Source: Bradyrhizobium manausense (GTDB taxonomy: Bacteria; Pseudomonadota; Alphaproteobacteria; Rhizobiales; Xanthobacteraceae). Taken from it: a stretch of 64,000 bases of DNA. Where the stretch lies: assembly GCF_018131105.1 (NCBI RefSeq), contig NZ_JAFCJI010000007.1, positions 1 through 64,000 on the forward strand. The letters are read 5' to 3'. Positions 25,368 through 32,941 of this stretch are shown here, piece after piece (the stretch's first letter is position 1; every line of letters starts with the position of its first letter). The notes under the pieces are model-generated. The model was given only the letters and a program-made list of their open reading frames with translations. It ran no database searches and was not told where the DNA came from. The translations under genes were made by a program, and so were the position numbers.

Positions 25368-25862
25368 TCACTGGGGCTCCTTCGGCGGCGCCGCGCTGCT
25401 GCCCTCGCTTCGCTGCTGCTGCTGGCCGTCCGGTGTGGCCCCGTAAGGCAGCGGCTTGGCGTCGGGATCGGCCCGGCCGCACGAGAGGCTGGTGCAGAAA
25501 AAGCCGACATAATCCTTCACGTCGGCGCGATAGAGTTTCACCAGCCCCTGGGTCTGGTCCACGATGACCGTGGCGCGGTGGACGACCTGGCCATCGGCAG
25601 CATAGGCCGTCATCATGACGCGACCGGCTTTCAGGCCGCGGATCGTGAACACGCGATCGGTTTCCGGAATCACCTGCGCGATGTCTTCGATCGAAAGCGA
25701 GAACCTGTTCACCGGCTGATCCAGCGTGAAGGTGCGGGCCTGCTCGGCGCGAAGCTCGATCGTCTCGGTGGCGACGATCTCCTGCATTCGCTGCGCGTTC
25801 GCGGGGCCGATGCAGAGGGCAAAAAGCGACATCAAGGCTGCCGGTAAAATTACGTGTCTCAT
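25368..25862 (-). CDS. Stand-alone secretin N-domain protein of the Tad locus
   Basis: 164 residues from an ATG at 25862 with a perfect ribosome site (GGAGG); the frame is open upstream, but only this start gives a signal peptide (MRHVILPAALMSLFALCIGPANAQ). The mature part (about 27-110) matches the pilus-system secretin N-domain also found in RcpA/CpaC: AEQARTFTLDQPVNRFSL and VFTIRGLKAGRVMMTAYA correspond to the same blocks. The secretin core is absent. Then DYVGFFCTSLSCGR holds two cysteines and the end is Gln/Ser/Pro-rich. It may cap, pilot or compete with the secretin in the periplasm. Confidence 0.8.
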   Translation of the reverse strand: MRHVILPAALMSLFALCIGPANAQRMQEIVATETIELRAEQARTFTLDQPVNRFSLSIEDIAQVIPETDRVFTIRGLKAGRVMMTAYAADGQVVHRATVIVDQTQGLVKLYRADVKDYVGFFCTSLSCGRADPDAKPLPYGATPDGQQQQRSEGSSAAPPKEPQ

Positions 25863-26033
25863 AAAAAATTCCTCCCGGGAAACAGGAAGCTCATCACCGC
25901 AATTTACACGCGGCCGGAGAAGATTAGCATAGCCCGCCGCGACAGTCTGTTTCGTGTTGATCCGGGAGGCCACGACCTTGCGTTTATGCAAGGCTTGAGA
26001 GAAGCTGAATCGCTGGGGCGGCTGGGGACACGC

Positions 26034-26321
26034 ATGCGCATTTACTTCGGTTTATCCGTTTTTATCGCCTGCTGCTGGATGTCCGCCGGCGGCGCGCACG
26101 GGCAGACCGCGTACATGGTCGACGAGAGGCCCTGCCCCGACCTTGATCCCCGCCTGCGCCAGCCCCGCGACAATGAGTGGTGCGACTACGTCACCAAGAT
26201 CAAGCGCTGCGACGGCGATCTGGCGGAGCGGGTGTTTCCGCAAAGCCGGGCCCCGGCCTATCTCATGTCCGAACTCGGCACCGAGCACCCTCGCCGGCTG
26301 ATCTGCCATCCTGACGAATGA
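26034..26321 (+). CDS. Small exported cysteine-containing protein
   Basis: 95 residues from an ATG at 26034 with GGGGA upstream; the longer frame from 25854 overlaps the divergent gene and is not credible. Signal peptide about 1-25 (IYFGLSVFIACCWMSAGGAHG). The mature part has four cysteines (RPCPDL, WCDYV, KRCDG, LICHPD) in a compact, charged sequence, so two disulfides are likely. No family was recognised. It is divergent from the secretin N-domain gene. Confidence 0.65.
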   Translation: MRIYFGLSVFIACCWMSAGGAHGQTAYMVDERPCPDLDPRLRQPRDNEWCDYVTKIKRCDGDLAERVFPQSRAPAYLMSELGTEHPRRLICHPDE

Positions 26322-26334
26322 GCCGTGATCGACC

Positions 26335-26418
26335 TCAATGCGACAGCTCGAGCTTCCGCATTTCGCTGATCCGGGCCAGGCAGTATTCGCGGTACAGCTC
26401 GTTAATGATGACCCACAT
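26335..26418 (-). CDS. Very short protein, 27 residues
   Basis: Sequence begins MWVIINELYREYCLARISEM and ends RKLELSH. The ATG at 26418 has GGGGA at a suitable distance. The peptide is amphipathic and helical, with a charged second half, and has the style of the tiny conserved proteins often seen in Bradyrhizobium-type genomes. It is convergent with the gene ending at 26321. Evidence is limited to start site and composition. Confidence 0.5.
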   Translation of the reverse strand: MWVIINELYREYCLARISEMRKLELSH

Positions 26419-26576
26419 GATAAATCCCCATTACTCGAAACAATAAAAGCCTAGCCCCGCCAGGTTTCAGGGCCATGTCGGCGCCTGGAAATCTGGTTTC
26501 CGGAGGATTTCCTGTCTGGGGAATTTATGTCAGCGTGCCTGTCATTTAACGAACGTTTATCCCCGCCGGCCCGCCG

Positions 26577-26951
26577 TCAGCGGCTTCCGCTCCCGGCCAA
26601 CGAGCCGGTCGTCTCGGCGGTATTGAAGCTCGGCAGGCAATCGCGGCAGATGACGAGTTTTTCGGCCAGCTGCCGGTCCCGCTCGCCTTCGATGTCGTCG
26701 TGAACGGCCCACCAGGCGCTGGAGTACGGGCGCAGCGTCGTCAGCGTCCGCTCCCGCTCGCTGATGCGGTCCACCGACGCCGGCTGTGCCGCCACCGGAT
26801 GGCGCATCGGAGACCTGGCCTGATTGGGATTTCGCCCAAGTCCATCCCACGAAACCGACCTTGTCGCGCCGGCGCGGACCGGTTCAAACGTCGCGCAGCC
26901 CGCGCCCCAGATCGACAGCGCCAGGGCGGCGGCATGCCGGGCGCATTTCAT
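26577..26951 (-). CDS. Putative lipoprotein of unknown function
   Basis: 124 residues from the ATG at 26951; a start at 26981 adds ten residues and neither has a strong ribosome site. The leader (MKCARHAAALALSIWGAGC) ends in a cysteine that could be lipidated, though the residue at -3 is unusual. The mature part is Arg-rich with SERERTLTTLRPYSSAWWAVHDD and a C-x-x-C pair (VICRDCLP). No family was recognised. Confidence 0.55.
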   Translation of the reverse strand: MKCARHAAALALSIWGAGCATFEPVRAGATRSVSWDGLGRNPNQARSPMRHPVAAQPASVDRISERERTLTTLRPYSSAWWAVHDDIEGERDRQLAEKLVICRDCLPSFNTAETTGSLAGSGSR

Positions 26952-27002
26952 CGTCAACCGTCTGCGATAACCCGTGGGCATGATGGCCGACGCAATCCTG
27001 TC

Positions 27003-27116
27003 CTAGCGGAATTTACGCCTGTTGATCACGACGCCGGCCGAGCCGAGAACTACCAGCACGCAGCCTGCGATGATGAGCCAATGTGGGGGCTGAAGTCCGC
27101 GCAAGATGTCGATCAT
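27003..27116 (-). CDS. Small single-span membrane protein, 37 residues
   Basis: The ATG at 27116 is preceded by ACGGGA. A short N-terminus (MIDILRGLQPPH) leads into one transmembrane segment (WLIIAGCVLVVLGSAGVVI) and a basic end (NRRKFR). The clear membrane segment with positive charges at the C-terminus makes this a credible gene. Such proteins often serve as small regulators of membrane complexes, but nothing here shows which. Confidence 0.55.
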   Translation of the reverse strand: MIDILRGLQPPHWLIIAGCVLVVLGSAGVVINRRKFR

Positions 27117-27281
27117 GATCCCGTACCGGTTCGACGGCCGCAGAGACGTTGCCTTCAACTGGTCGCGCGGACGGGCCAAGCGTTGATGGCCGGTCCGACG
27201 CCGGGACCAAGGCTGCGCGCTTATGGTTAAAACGCCGTAAATCCGGTTTATGTCGCCGGTAAAGGCGTGCTCACGGCGTCA

Positions 27282-27431
27282 TCAACCTGGTCCAGCCTTG
27301 CGGGGAGACCTTCGTTGCATCGTCGACATGAGGCGCACGAGGCGGTTCACGCGGCGGATGCTTTCGGCGAAGCGCGCGGCGGGGGCGCGATACCGGATAT
27401 GGAAAACGAGCTTGCGAAGGCGTGTGAGCAT
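27282..27431 (-). CDS. Small basic protein, 49 residues
   Basis: The ATG at 27431 has a near-perfect ribosome site (GAGGAGG, six bases upstream), which is the main evidence. The product is strongly basic (14 Arg and 3 Lys of 49) with a helical centre (AARFAESIRRVNRLVRLM) and no leader. It could bind RNA or a membrane. The longer frame to 27767 runs antisense to nothing but overlaps the cold-shock gene in another phase, so it is not used. Confidence 0.5.
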   Translation of the reverse strand: MLTRLRKLVFHIRYRAPAARFAESIRRVNRLVRLMSTMQRRSPRKAGPG

Positions 27432-27496
27432 GATGTCCTCCTCAAGACGAGGCGCAAACCGCCGGCTTCGGCAGCTCGCTGCCGACCAACCATCGA

Positions 27497-27760
27497 TTAC
27501 CGGTGCAGGCGTGGCGATCTGATATAGCGGGTCAGAACAGCCACGCCAGGCGCATTGGCGAGCACCCGGACGCTGACCGCCTGCCGCTTGCCGGACCGCT
27601 GATCGGGAGCCAGATTGTAGGTCACCCGGGCACCGGCCTCGGGCGTCAGGCCGGGCGAAAACGATTTGAGATGAAAGAATATGTCGGTGCCGCCGGAATC
27701 CGGCCGGATGAAGCCGAATGCCCGGTCGCCGTGATAGGTCTTGATTGTACCTTCCAGCAT
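27497..27760 (-). CDS. Cold-shock domain protein
   Basis: 87 residues. The first ~65 form a cold-shock domain: GTIKTYHGDRAFGFIRP carries the RNP1-like segment and DIFFHLKSF the RNP2-like one; Gly-Thr-Ile-Lys instead of Gly-x-Val-Lys at the start and His in FFH are normal. The C-terminal ~20 residues are an added basic tail (RYIRSPRLHR). It binds single-stranded RNA or DNA in the cytoplasm. It lies 86 bases after the adaptor gene at 27847 on the same strand. Confidence 0.88.
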   Translation of the reverse strand: MLEGTIKTYHGDRAFGFIRPDSGGTDIFFHLKSFSPGLTPEAGARVTYNLAPDQRSGKRQAVSVRVLANAPGVAVLTRYIRSPRLHR

Positions 27761-27846
27761 CCTGCAACCTTTCAGTTCGATAGACGCATGGTTCGCGGAA
27801 TTACTCGTTGGGCTAACCGGATTTCCTCACCTGCTCGATATTCGTG

Positions 27847-28776
27847 TCAGCCGACACCGGGAAAACGGACGCGACATTTGAGGCCGGCGGGAAGCGCATA
27901 GTTCGGGTTCGGCAATTCAAGGCGAACACCGATCGTCCCGCTCGCCGCGTCGAAGACCTGATCGACGACCGTCACGCGCGCGGCGTATCGGCCGCCTACC
28001 GGTTCCTCGGGACGAATCTCCGCAGACGCCCCCACATGGATCTTTCCGAACTGGCTGAGCGGAACATAAACCTCGACCAGCAGCGGATCGATTTGCGAAA
28101 TCGTCAGAAGATGGGCCTGGTCGTACGCATATTCGCCCGGCCCCAGTTTGCGCTCGACCACCACGCCGTCGATGGGGCTGCGGATGGTACGCAGTTTCAG
28201 GACTTCGTTGGCGCGGGCCACTTCGAGCCCAGCAAGAGCGAGGTTGACCTTCGCTTCCTCGACATCCTGTTCGGCCACGCGCGCACTCGTCTCCGCCTCG
28301 TCGGCAACCGCGACCGAAACCGTATCATTCTTGCGCAATAGCTTGGATCGCTCGTCCTTGCGCCGGAGGAATTCGAGTTTGGCGATGCTCGAGCGAACCG
28401 TCGCGTCGTTCTCGGCACGAGCCTTCGCCAGCAGCACCGCCGCCTGCTCGACTCCCGATTCGAGCCGCGCAACGACATCTCCCTTCTTTATGACGTCACC
28501 ACGATCGACCAGCACTTCGCTCAGGAGACCCGGAACCGACGTTCCGAGCTTGAGAACCATTTTCGGCTGTATCAGGCAATCGAACTGCCCCTCCGGCTTC
28601 GTCTCTTGCGCGTTGGCGCATCCTGCGCCCGCCACCATCGAGACGATCAGAATCGCGAGACCTCTACGCCACACGCCCGACGCGTCAGGGCGCCCCGCAT
28701 CGTCACTGTCGTGATTGCAATCCCGGAACTGCGCCCGCAAGTCGTCGATGCATCCAAATGTCCGGACCTGTCTCAT
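27847..28776 (-). CDS. Periplasmic adaptor (membrane fusion) protein, HlyD/RND type
   Basis: 309 residues; the ATG overlaps the SecA-like stop by four bases (ATGA). About 36 residues precede a hydrophobic leader (LAILIVSMVAGAGCANAQ) whose cysteine could be lipidated. Then come a lipoyl-type half (GTSVPGLLSEVLVDRGDVIKKG), a helical hairpin (about 115-200, KARAENDATVRSSIAKLEFL), the second lipoyl half (LRTIRSPIDGVVVERKLGPGEY) and a beta-barrel domain. Such adaptors bridge inner-membrane pumps to an outer-membrane channel. No pump of the RND or ABC kind is encoded beside it; its partners are more likely the upstream HlyD-type chimeras. Confidence 0.85.
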   Translation of the reverse strand: MRQVRTFGCIDDLRAQFRDCNHDSDDAGRPDASGVWRRGLAILIVSMVAGAGCANAQETKPEGQFDCLIQPKMVLKLGTSVPGLLSEVLVDRGDVIKKGDVVARLESGVEQAAVLLAKARAENDATVRSSIAKLEFLRRKDERSKLLRKNDTVSVAVADEAETSARVAEQDVEEAKVNLALAGLEVARANEVLKLRTIRSPIDGVVVERKLGPGEYAYDQAHLLTISQIDPLLVEVYVPLSQFGKIHVGASAEIRPEEPVGGRYAARVTVVDQVFDAASGTIGVRLELPNPNYALPAGLKCRVRFPGVG

Positions 28777-30788
28777 TCGCCCCTCCCCGAAAACGCAAGC
28801 ACCCGGTCCAGCCGACGATCCAGCTTCACATTCTGGACGCGCACATAGCCATGTCGCCGCTCCGCCTGGAATTGAGCCAGCCAGCGTAACGAATGGTAGA
28901 CCCGCAACGGAACAGGAATGCGCGTACCGACGAGTCGCGCAATCAGGCGCGTCATCGATCCTGCATGGATCATGAATACGTCGTCCTGAAGTGAAACGAT
29001 GGCCTCGCAGCTGCCGGGATCGCCCTGCCGTGCGCAGCGACCGAATAGCTGGCGATCGACCCGCCGGGAATCGTGGTACTCGGTCAAGATGACATGCAGG
29101 CCGCCCCGCGCGGCAACGCCCGGGTCAAGCCGGATATCGGTCCCGCGGCCAGCCATATTCGTCGCCACCGTCACGCGCGCGGGCTCGCCTGCCCTCGCGA
29201 CGACCTCCGCCTCATCCTGGTCCTGCTTCGCGTTCAAGAGCGCATGCGTGATGCCGCGAGCATTCAAGGCCGCGCTGATCTCCTCGGACGCGCCAACCGA
29301 GCGGGTGCCGATCAAAACCGCCCTGCCTTCGGTCACGGCCAGCCGCTCCACCCTGTCGGCAATGACCCGCAGCTTTTCAACCGGGGTCGTGCATACCAGA
29401 GGGGGAGCCACGCGACGCTGCGAGGGCCGGTTCAGCGGGATGCGAACGACATCGAGGCCGTACACGGATTTGATCTCCCGCGCGACCTCGCGGGCGGTAC
29501 CCGTCATTCCGGACAGGCGAATGTAGCGACGAAACAGCCGCTGATAAGTGATGCGCGCGAGCGTCTCGCGCCGCTCAGTCGGCTCGCAATCTTCCTTGAT
29601 CTCGATCAGCTGATGAAGGCCACGTTCCCAGGAGCGGTCGGGCATCACGCGTCCCGTCGACTCGTCCACGATTTGCACCTTGCCGTCCATGACGACATAG
29701 TGCTGATCGCGGTTGAACAGCAACATTGCGGAGAGAGCCTGGGTCACAAGCTCCTCGCGAGCCCGAACCGAACTCCAAACGCCGTGCAGCTCGTCAGCGA
29801 GCCGTCCGACCTCTCGGCACCCTCCCTTGGTCAGCGCCAGACTTCGCTCTGCGAGATCGATCTCATAGTGCTCTCCCGCGACGAGAGAGCTCGCGAACTG
29901 AAGGGCCTGCTCGCATTGCAATTTTTCCTCGGCGGCCCCCGTCGACGACGACAGGATGAGGGGCGTGCGCGCTTCATCGATGAAAATACTGTCTGCTTCG
30001 TCGACGATGCCAAAATAGAGCCCGCGTAGCACGAGATCCTCGTCCCGTCGCAAATTTCCGCGCAGCCGCTCGAGTGACAGGTGTAAACTGCTGCTTCGAT
30101 GCGCCAGCGCGACACGGTCGCGCAGATAGTCGAATGCAAGCTCCTTGTTGGTGCAATATGTCACTGCACTTGCATAGGCGCGACGCCGCTCGGATCTCGG
30201 CATGCCCTGGACCACGGTCCCGACACTCAGGCCCAGGAACTCATAGAGCGGCCTCATCTCGCTTGCGTCGCGTTGGGCAAGGTAATCGTTGACCGTAATG
30301 AGATGCACGGGATACCCGGCCAGCGCCACCGCGGCCGCAGGCAACGTGGCAGCAACGGTCTTGCCTTCTCCGGTCGCCATCTCCACCAGTCTGCCCTTCA
30401 GCAGACCGAACCCCGCAATCAGCTGGACGTCGTAGTGCCGCTGACCGATGGTCCGCGATGCCGCCTCCCGTACCAGCGCGAAGCATCGGCCGACGAGAGG
30501 CAGCGTAAAGCCCGAGTTCCGCAGTTTCGCACGAATATCCGATACCTGCAGACGCAATTCGTCATCGCTCATGATCCGCAGGGCATTTTCATGTCCGGCG
30601 GTGTGCTCGACGATAGGCATCAGCGCACGAACGGGATCCCGTATGCCGCCGAGCGCGCGTTGAAGCAGATCCTTCGCCAGATATTCGGCCACTCGATCGT
30701 GAACCGCCGGCTCGCGGTCTGCGCGCTCCGGATAGGGACGGCCAACCGCCAGGTCGCGGTGATCGAGATCCATAACACTCTTAGACAT
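28773..30788 (-). CDS. Accessory SecA-like translocase ATPase, truncated
   Basis: 671 residues from 30788; an ATG at 30773 has a better ribosome site (AAGAG). The motor is complete: MATGEGKT (Walker A, about 137-144), VDEADSIFIDEARTPLI (Walker B, about 262-278), a preprotein-binding part, HYVVMDGKVQIVDESTGR, SGMTGTA, TNMAGRGTDI (543-552) and GRCARQGDPG (583-592; Cys-Ala for the usual Ser-Gly). Only about 80 residues follow, so most of the second helical-scaffold part, the wing and the zinc-binding tail (SecB site) are missing; normal SecA has about 900 residues. It would power export of a special substrate without SecB. The adjacent giant protein is the likely client, by inference. Confidence 0.9.
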   Translation of the reverse strand: MSKSVMDLDHRDLAVGRPYPERADREPAVHDRVAEYLAKDLLQRALGGIRDPVRALMPIVEHTAGHENALRIMSDDELRLQVSDIRAKLRNSGFTLPLVGRCFALVREAASRTIGQRHYDVQLIAGFGLLKGRLVEMATGEGKTVAATLPAAAVALAGYPVHLITVNDYLAQRDASEMRPLYEFLGLSVGTVVQGMPRSERRRAYASAVTYCTNKELAFDYLRDRVALAHRSSSLHLSLERLRGNLRRDEDLVLRGLYFGIVDEADSIFIDEARTPLILSSSTGAAEEKLQCEQALQFASSLVAGEHYEIDLAERSLALTKGGCREVGRLADELHGVWSSVRAREELVTQALSAMLLFNRDQHYVVMDGKVQIVDESTGRVMPDRSWERGLHQLIEIKEDCEPTERRETLARITYQRLFRRYIRLSGMTGTAREVAREIKSVYGLDVVRIPLNRPSQRRVAPPLVCTTPVEKLRVIADRVERLAVTEGRAVLIGTRSVGASEEISAALNARGITHALLNAKQDQDEAEVVARAGEPARVTVATNMAGRGTDIRLDPGVAARGGLHVILTEYHDSRRVDRQLFGRCARQGDPGSCEAIVSLQDDVFMIHAGSMTRLIARLVGTRIPVPLRVYHSLRWLAQFQAERRHGYVRVQNVKLDRRLDRVLAFSGRGE

Positions 30789-32931
30789 GGAAGTTTGTCA
30801 ACAATAGCAGTCTGACGCTGCGATACCATTGCACCGCCAGCGGCTCCTTCCGGTGTTCGAACCGAACGAAGACATGCTGGCCGAAATGGTCCACCGCCTC
30901 CAGACCTTCAAGCTCGATGTCGAATTGAAAGGTCCGCTGCAGCGTCTTCGGCCCCTTCGCGTCCCGCGGGTCAGTCGCAATATCCCCGCCTCCCTCCACA
31001 CTCAGTGCTGCGCTGGGCAGGTATTCACCACCGGCCGGCACCGCCCGCAAAACGCGCCCCTCCAGGATCAGCCGCGGCTGGTCCACCGGACGGACCTGGA
31101 TGCGGTCCGTCGTGAGGCGTACTCTGTCAACCGCCTCCTGAGGAACGACGACGCGTGCCAGCGGCGTCGTATTTCCGACAACGTAGCCAAGCAGCTCACC
31201 CCGACGGTAGTAGCGGCCGGGAATGTCGACCATTTGCGGCACGACAAACACACCATCGCTGCGAGCACGAGCCACAAGGTCCGAAGCGCGATCGCGGGCG
31301 AGGCTCAAATTTGCGCGCTCGAGTTCAAGTTTATCGCGGACAATCTGGGCCTTTGCCCGATCCGACACGAACTCCGCAGCATATTCGGCCTGCAGTTCCG
31401 TCACCTTGGCCTCGCTCCTGCGCAACTGCGCAACGAGTGTCGGCTCGCGACTCTCGACCAACGGGTCACCCAGTGCGACCTGCGTTCCCGGCGTCACCAG
31501 GAGTTCATGGACGAAGCCATTCGAAGCTGCGCGCACCATGGCTTCTTCAGGCAGCCACAACACCCCCTCGACGTTGGAATGATAGGGCATCGGGACGGCG
31601 AGCAGAAAGAAAGCCAGGCCGAGCAGGAGTCCGGCCGTTACCGCAACAGAACGGGCGCGATGCTTGCGCAGGCGCGGGTTTTCCACGAGATGACGCACCG
31701 CCTTTACAACCGGCAGCACCGCCATTGCGCCTACTGCCCATACGGCGAGAATAACGCCGATGAAGAAGAACTGTCCCGCGATGAACAACGCAATGAAGAT
31801 CGTCACCATGATGCGGTAGACGGTCGAAGCAAAGCCGTAGAAGAAGAGCCATGCCCGCTCCACACCGGAATCGTCCGGCCGCTCCAGGTCGGAGACGCCA
31901 AGCAGGTATCGCTCGAACAAGTAGCCCCAATAACGCGCCGACCGCGCCGCCAGATTCGGAATCTCGATGAGATCCACCAGAATGTAGTAAGCGTCGTAGC
32001 GAAGCAGCGGATTGCCGTTGAACAGAAGTGTCGACACGCTCGCGATCAGCATCACATTGAACAGGATCGCCCGCACCAACCCCGGCTCGACCAGGAGCCA
32101 CAGGTAGAACGCGATCGCCGCGACAAAGAGCTCGACACCCATACCGGCCGCACCGACGAGCGCGCGCCGATACTTGGATCTGAAAACGGTGGCGGCCGAC
32201 GCATCGACGTAAGGAACCGGCAGCAAGACCAGCAGGATCATGCCGAGATCGTGCACCTCTCCGCCCCCGGCCTTGGTGGCGGAGGCATGCCCCAGTTCGT
32301 GCAACGCCTTGATCGCCGGGAAGACCAGATAGATGATGAACAGATTGTCGACCGCCAACACGCGGTCGCTGAAATTGTGGCTGAGCTCCGGCCAATGCGG
32401 CCAGACCAGAATGAAGGCCGGAAGCACGACCGCGAGCCACGCGATCGCCCCCCAGCCGCTCCAGATCAACCGTACAAGACCCGCCCAGCGATTGAGCAGC
32501 TTATCCGGATCAAACAGCGGAATGCGGATCGCCATGGGATTGCCATAGGAACGCAAATGGCGAGCCCTTTGCTCGCGCTCGCTGCGTGCAAAAAGCTCGG
32601 CGACGTCGGGGGTTACATCGCTTTCCAACAGGTCGGCGGCATGCAGTTGGCCAAGCAATTGGATGAGCTCGTCCTGGCTGGGTGCGTCTTCACCCAGGTG
32701 ACGGTTCGCAAGTTCCCACAACTGCTCGACGGAATGCGTTCCGTCCATTAACGAGACAATCAGCCGCGCGGACGGGCTGAAGCGATGCACCCGCGAAGAG
32801 GCGCGATCCTGCAACAAATACCACACTTCGCCGCGATAGATGTGCCGATGCAATCGCGCATGTGCACGCAACTTCGGCTTTCGCGCTGCGACTCGATACC
32901 ACCAATTGCTGAGCAACGGCGCGTTCACCAC
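30781..32931 (-). CDS. PqqD-like / M50 site-2-type protease / HlyD adaptor chimera
   Basis: 716 residues; GTG at 32931, with a second GTG at 32928 better placed after GAGG. Residues 28-103 resemble a PqqD-like peptide-recognition domain (YRGEVWYLLQDRASSRVHRFSP, then LWELANRHLG). Next is a polytopic M50 metalloprotease: HELGHASATK (zinc motif, 211-215) within a membrane helix, and NPLLRYDAYYILVD (third ligand Asp313). After about eight membrane segments comes a lipoyl/HlyD part (from about 455) with SNGFVHELLVTPGTQVALGDPL and a helical hairpin. Site-2 proteases cut within membranes. The fusion suggests processing or anchoring coupled to export. Confidence 0.85.
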   Translation of the reverse strand: MVNAPLLSNWWYRVAARKPKLRAHARLHRHIYRGEVWYLLQDRASSRVHRFSPSARLIVSLMDGTHSVEQLWELANRHLGEDAPSQDELIQLLGQLHAADLLESDVTPDVAELFARSEREQRARHLRSYGNPMAIRIPLFDPDKLLNRWAGLVRLIWSGWGAIAWLAVVLPAFILVWPHWPELSHNFSDRVLAVDNLFIIYLVFPAIKALHELGHASATKAGGGEVHDLGMILLVLLPVPYVDASAATVFRSKYRRALVGAAGMGVELFVAAIAFYLWLLVEPGLVRAILFNVMLIASVSTLLFNGNPLLRYDAYYILVDLIEIPNLAARSARYWGYLFERYLLGVSDLERPDDSGVERAWLFFYGFASTVYRIMVTIFIALFIAGQFFFIGVILAVWAVGAMAVLPVVKAVRHLVENPRLRKHRARSVAVTAGLLLGLAFFLLAVPMPYHSNVEGVLWLPEEAMVRAASNGFVHELLVTPGTQVALGDPLVESREPTLVAQLRRSEAKVTELQAEYAAEFVSDRAKAQIVRDKLELERANLSLARDRASDLVARARSDGVFVVPQMVDIPGRYYRRGELLGYVVGNTTPLARVVVPQEAVDRVRLTTDRIQVRPVDQPRLILEGRVLRAVPAGGEYLPSAALSVEGGGDIATDPRDAKGPKTLQRTFQFDIELEGLEAVDHFGQHVFVRFEHRKEPLAVQWYRSVRLLLLTNFHV

Positions 32932-32941
32932 GACCTCGCAA

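Noticed and set aside
30829..32751. Plus-strand open frame of 640 codons opposite the M50-HlyD gene
   Set aside because: Antisense shadow; no membrane segments or domains and a Gln/Arg/His-rich composition.
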